Assembly (NCBI GenBank): GCA_025056835.1
Contig: JANWVS010000098.1
Coordinates: 1 to 7,127, forward strand
Origin: Gemmataceae bacterium
GTDB taxonomy: Bacteria > Planctomycetota > Planctomycetia > Gemmatales > Gemmataceae
Direction: 5' to 3'
DNA: 7,127 nt
Both the position numbers and the translations under genes were made by a program. A model generated the notes under the pieces. The model had not been told where the DNA came from. It ran no database searches and saw nothing but the letters and a program-made list of their open reading frames with translations. Of this stretch, positions 6,027 to 7,127 are shown piece after piece (positions within the stretch are counted from its first letter, which is position 1; each line of letters begins with the position of its first letter).

Positions 6027-7127
6027 CTAACGGTGGCCTTGCAATTCGGGCGGCCGCAGCACGGCGTGGGGGCAGAACCACTTCTCCGGACACGTCTCCG
6101 GACAGTACGGGCCGCAGCCACAACCGCCGCCTTGCTCCGACTCGAGCGCCGCGTCTTCGCCCGCGCTGGTGGCCGGCGCTAAGGCCGACCATTCTCGTTC
6201 ACCTCGGGAAAAAGCGATGCCTTCGATTTCCACGAGCAGGTCCGGACGACACACGTCGGCTGCCACGTAGGTCGTGGGCACGTCCCCCAAGCGGCTGCGG
6301 CAGATCGCGGCGACGGCGGCAAGGTCCTCCGGCCGTTTGAGGTAGACGCGCAGCAGTCCCAAACCGTCCAACGTGGTGCCCGCTCCGGGCAGGCCGTGGC
6401 GAGCCAAGTTCTCCTCCGAAATCAGGGCGGCAATGTTCTCCAGCGTCTCGTGCGTCTGCGCCGCCACGTCGCCGACGTGACGGGTTTCGGATCGTACGAT
6501 GCTCGCCGTGCCCGAGACCAATAAGATGGCGTCCCGGCCGCAGCCCAGCGCCATGCCCCGCGAAAACTTGGGGCTTTGCGGACTGTAGCGAGTCGAATAC
6601 TGGTACGCCGACGTCTGGCGGGGGTTTTCCAGGGGCACAGCCACGACCGCGGACCGACCCGCGGCCACGGCCAAGGCCCCCAGGCAAATGCCTCGACCGC
6701 TCGTCCCGATGCCCGTGCTGGCGGGAAAGGGCCGACCGCTGCACTCCGGCAGCCGGCCGTTCGCCGCCGTCAGCCGACCGCCGCCCCCCGGCACTGGGCC
6801 GCTCAGGAAGCGGATGTGTTCGTAGAAATCCGTTCGGGCGCGGTTGAACTCCTTGTACCGCTGGCTGCCACCCTCGTCGGCCACGATGCCGCCCAGGTAA
6901 AACCAGGCCCGCACGATCTGCCCGAAATGGGCACCCGCCGACGGCAGCAAGCGCCGCAGCTGTTGCAACGCACAGGTGGCGCGTTCATACGTTCCCGGTG
7001 CGGAGGTGCGCGGCACCGCTCCCTCGGCGAAAGTCCAGGCGACGCCGCGATGGCGGGCAACCACCAGCCGGTCGCTGATGCGCGTGATGGCCACCGCCCC
7101 AGCCGTTCCCGTCAAACCCAGCGCCTC
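6027..7127 (-). CDS. Chorismatase-like protein (FkbO/Hyg5/XanB2 family) with Cys-rich tail; 5' end possibly outside the window
   Basis: Chorismatases hydrolyse chorismate to pyruvate plus a hydroxybenzoate or dihydroxycyclohexadienoate. They are built from two RidA/YjgF-like halves. The frame stays open to the right edge; a TTG at 7115 gives 362 residues and is a possible start, but no upstream sequence is visible to test it. Numbering from that TTG, family-like segments are IVRAWFYLGGI (67-77), QRYKEFNRARTDFY (85-98), FPASTGIGTSGRGICLGALA (130-149), ENPRQTSAYQY (163-173), SPKFSRGMAL (181-190), LLVSGTASIVRSETRHVGD (198-216), QTHETLENIAAL (220-231), and ADVCRPDLLVEIEGIAFS (286-303). The last segment contains Glu296 and Glu298, one of which probably matches the catalytic glutamate. 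About 60 residues follow the family's usual end, including five cysteines at 332, 334, 338, 342 and 348. The product type cannot be assigned from sequence alone. Some relatives are labelled pteridine-dependent deoxygenase-like in databases. It is the first visible gene of the possible five-gene unit. Confidence 0.8.
   Translation of the reverse strand, partial: EALGLTGTAGAVAITRISDRLVVARHRGVAWTFAEGAVPRTSAPGTYERATCALQQLRRLLPSAGAHFGQIVRAWFYLGGIVADEGGSQRYKEFNRARTDFYEHIRFLSGPVPGGGGRLTAANGRLPECSGRPFPASTGIGTSGRGICLGALAVAAGRSAVVAVPLENPRQTSAYQYSTRYSPQSPKFSRGMALGCGRDAILLVSGTASIVRSETRHVGDVAAQTHETLENIAALISEENLARHGLPGAGTTLDGLGLLRVYLKRPEDLAAVAAICRSRLGDVPTTYVAADVCRPDLLVEIEGIAFSRGEREWSALAPATSAGEDAALESEQGGGCGCGPYCPETCPEKWFCPHAVLRPPELQGHR

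Noticed and set aside
5975..6121. Earlier ATG of the DUF1549/DUF1553 gene at 6121
   Set aside because: The extra 49 residues are Arg-rich and overlap the end of the chorismatase gene. The ATG at 5974 has a clear ribosome binding site.

Overview
The window is GC-rich bacterial DNA that reads as Planctomycetota. The main evidence is three adjacent genes of the kind found expanded in planctomycetes: a DUF1549/DUF1553 protein, a DUF1501 protein and a protein with pre-peptidase C-terminal (PPC) repeats. I cannot name a genus.

All five genes I can support lie on the minus strand, so transcription runs from the right edge to the left. In that order they are: (1) a chorismatase-like protein of the FkbO/Hyg5/XanB2 family with an unusual Cys-rich tail (right edge, 5' end possibly outside the window); (2) a membrane-anchored DUF1549/DUF1553 protein; (3) a DUF1501 protein with a twin-arginine signal; (4) a secreted, mostly beta protein with two PPC-like repeats; (5) the N-terminal 110 residues of a class II DAHP synthase, cut by the left edge. 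The gaps are 52, 38, 72 and 34 bases. I see no convincing terminator in them, and a Shine-Dalgarno sequence precedes genes 2 to 5. One polycistronic unit is therefore plausible but unproven.

Two layers can be inferred. Genes 2 to 4 appear to act outside the cytoplasm: one anchored by a single membrane helix, one exported by Tat and one by Sec. Their joint function is not established. Genes 1 and 5 are cytoplasmic chorismate-related enzymes. DAHP synthase makes the first committed intermediate toward chorismate, and chorismatases hydrolyse chorismate to a hydroxybenzoate or a dihydroxycyclohexadienoate. A chorismate-supplying and a chorismate-consuming enzyme bracketing a planctomycete surface cassette is the most interesting feature of the window. 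It may still be chance adjacency.

The GC bias opens many long false reading frames on both strands. They were discarded because the five genes above carry recognisable families, signal sequences and ribosome binding sites. No RNA genes, CRISPR arrays, insertion sequences or large repeats were seen, and no stretch over 300 bases is gene-free.
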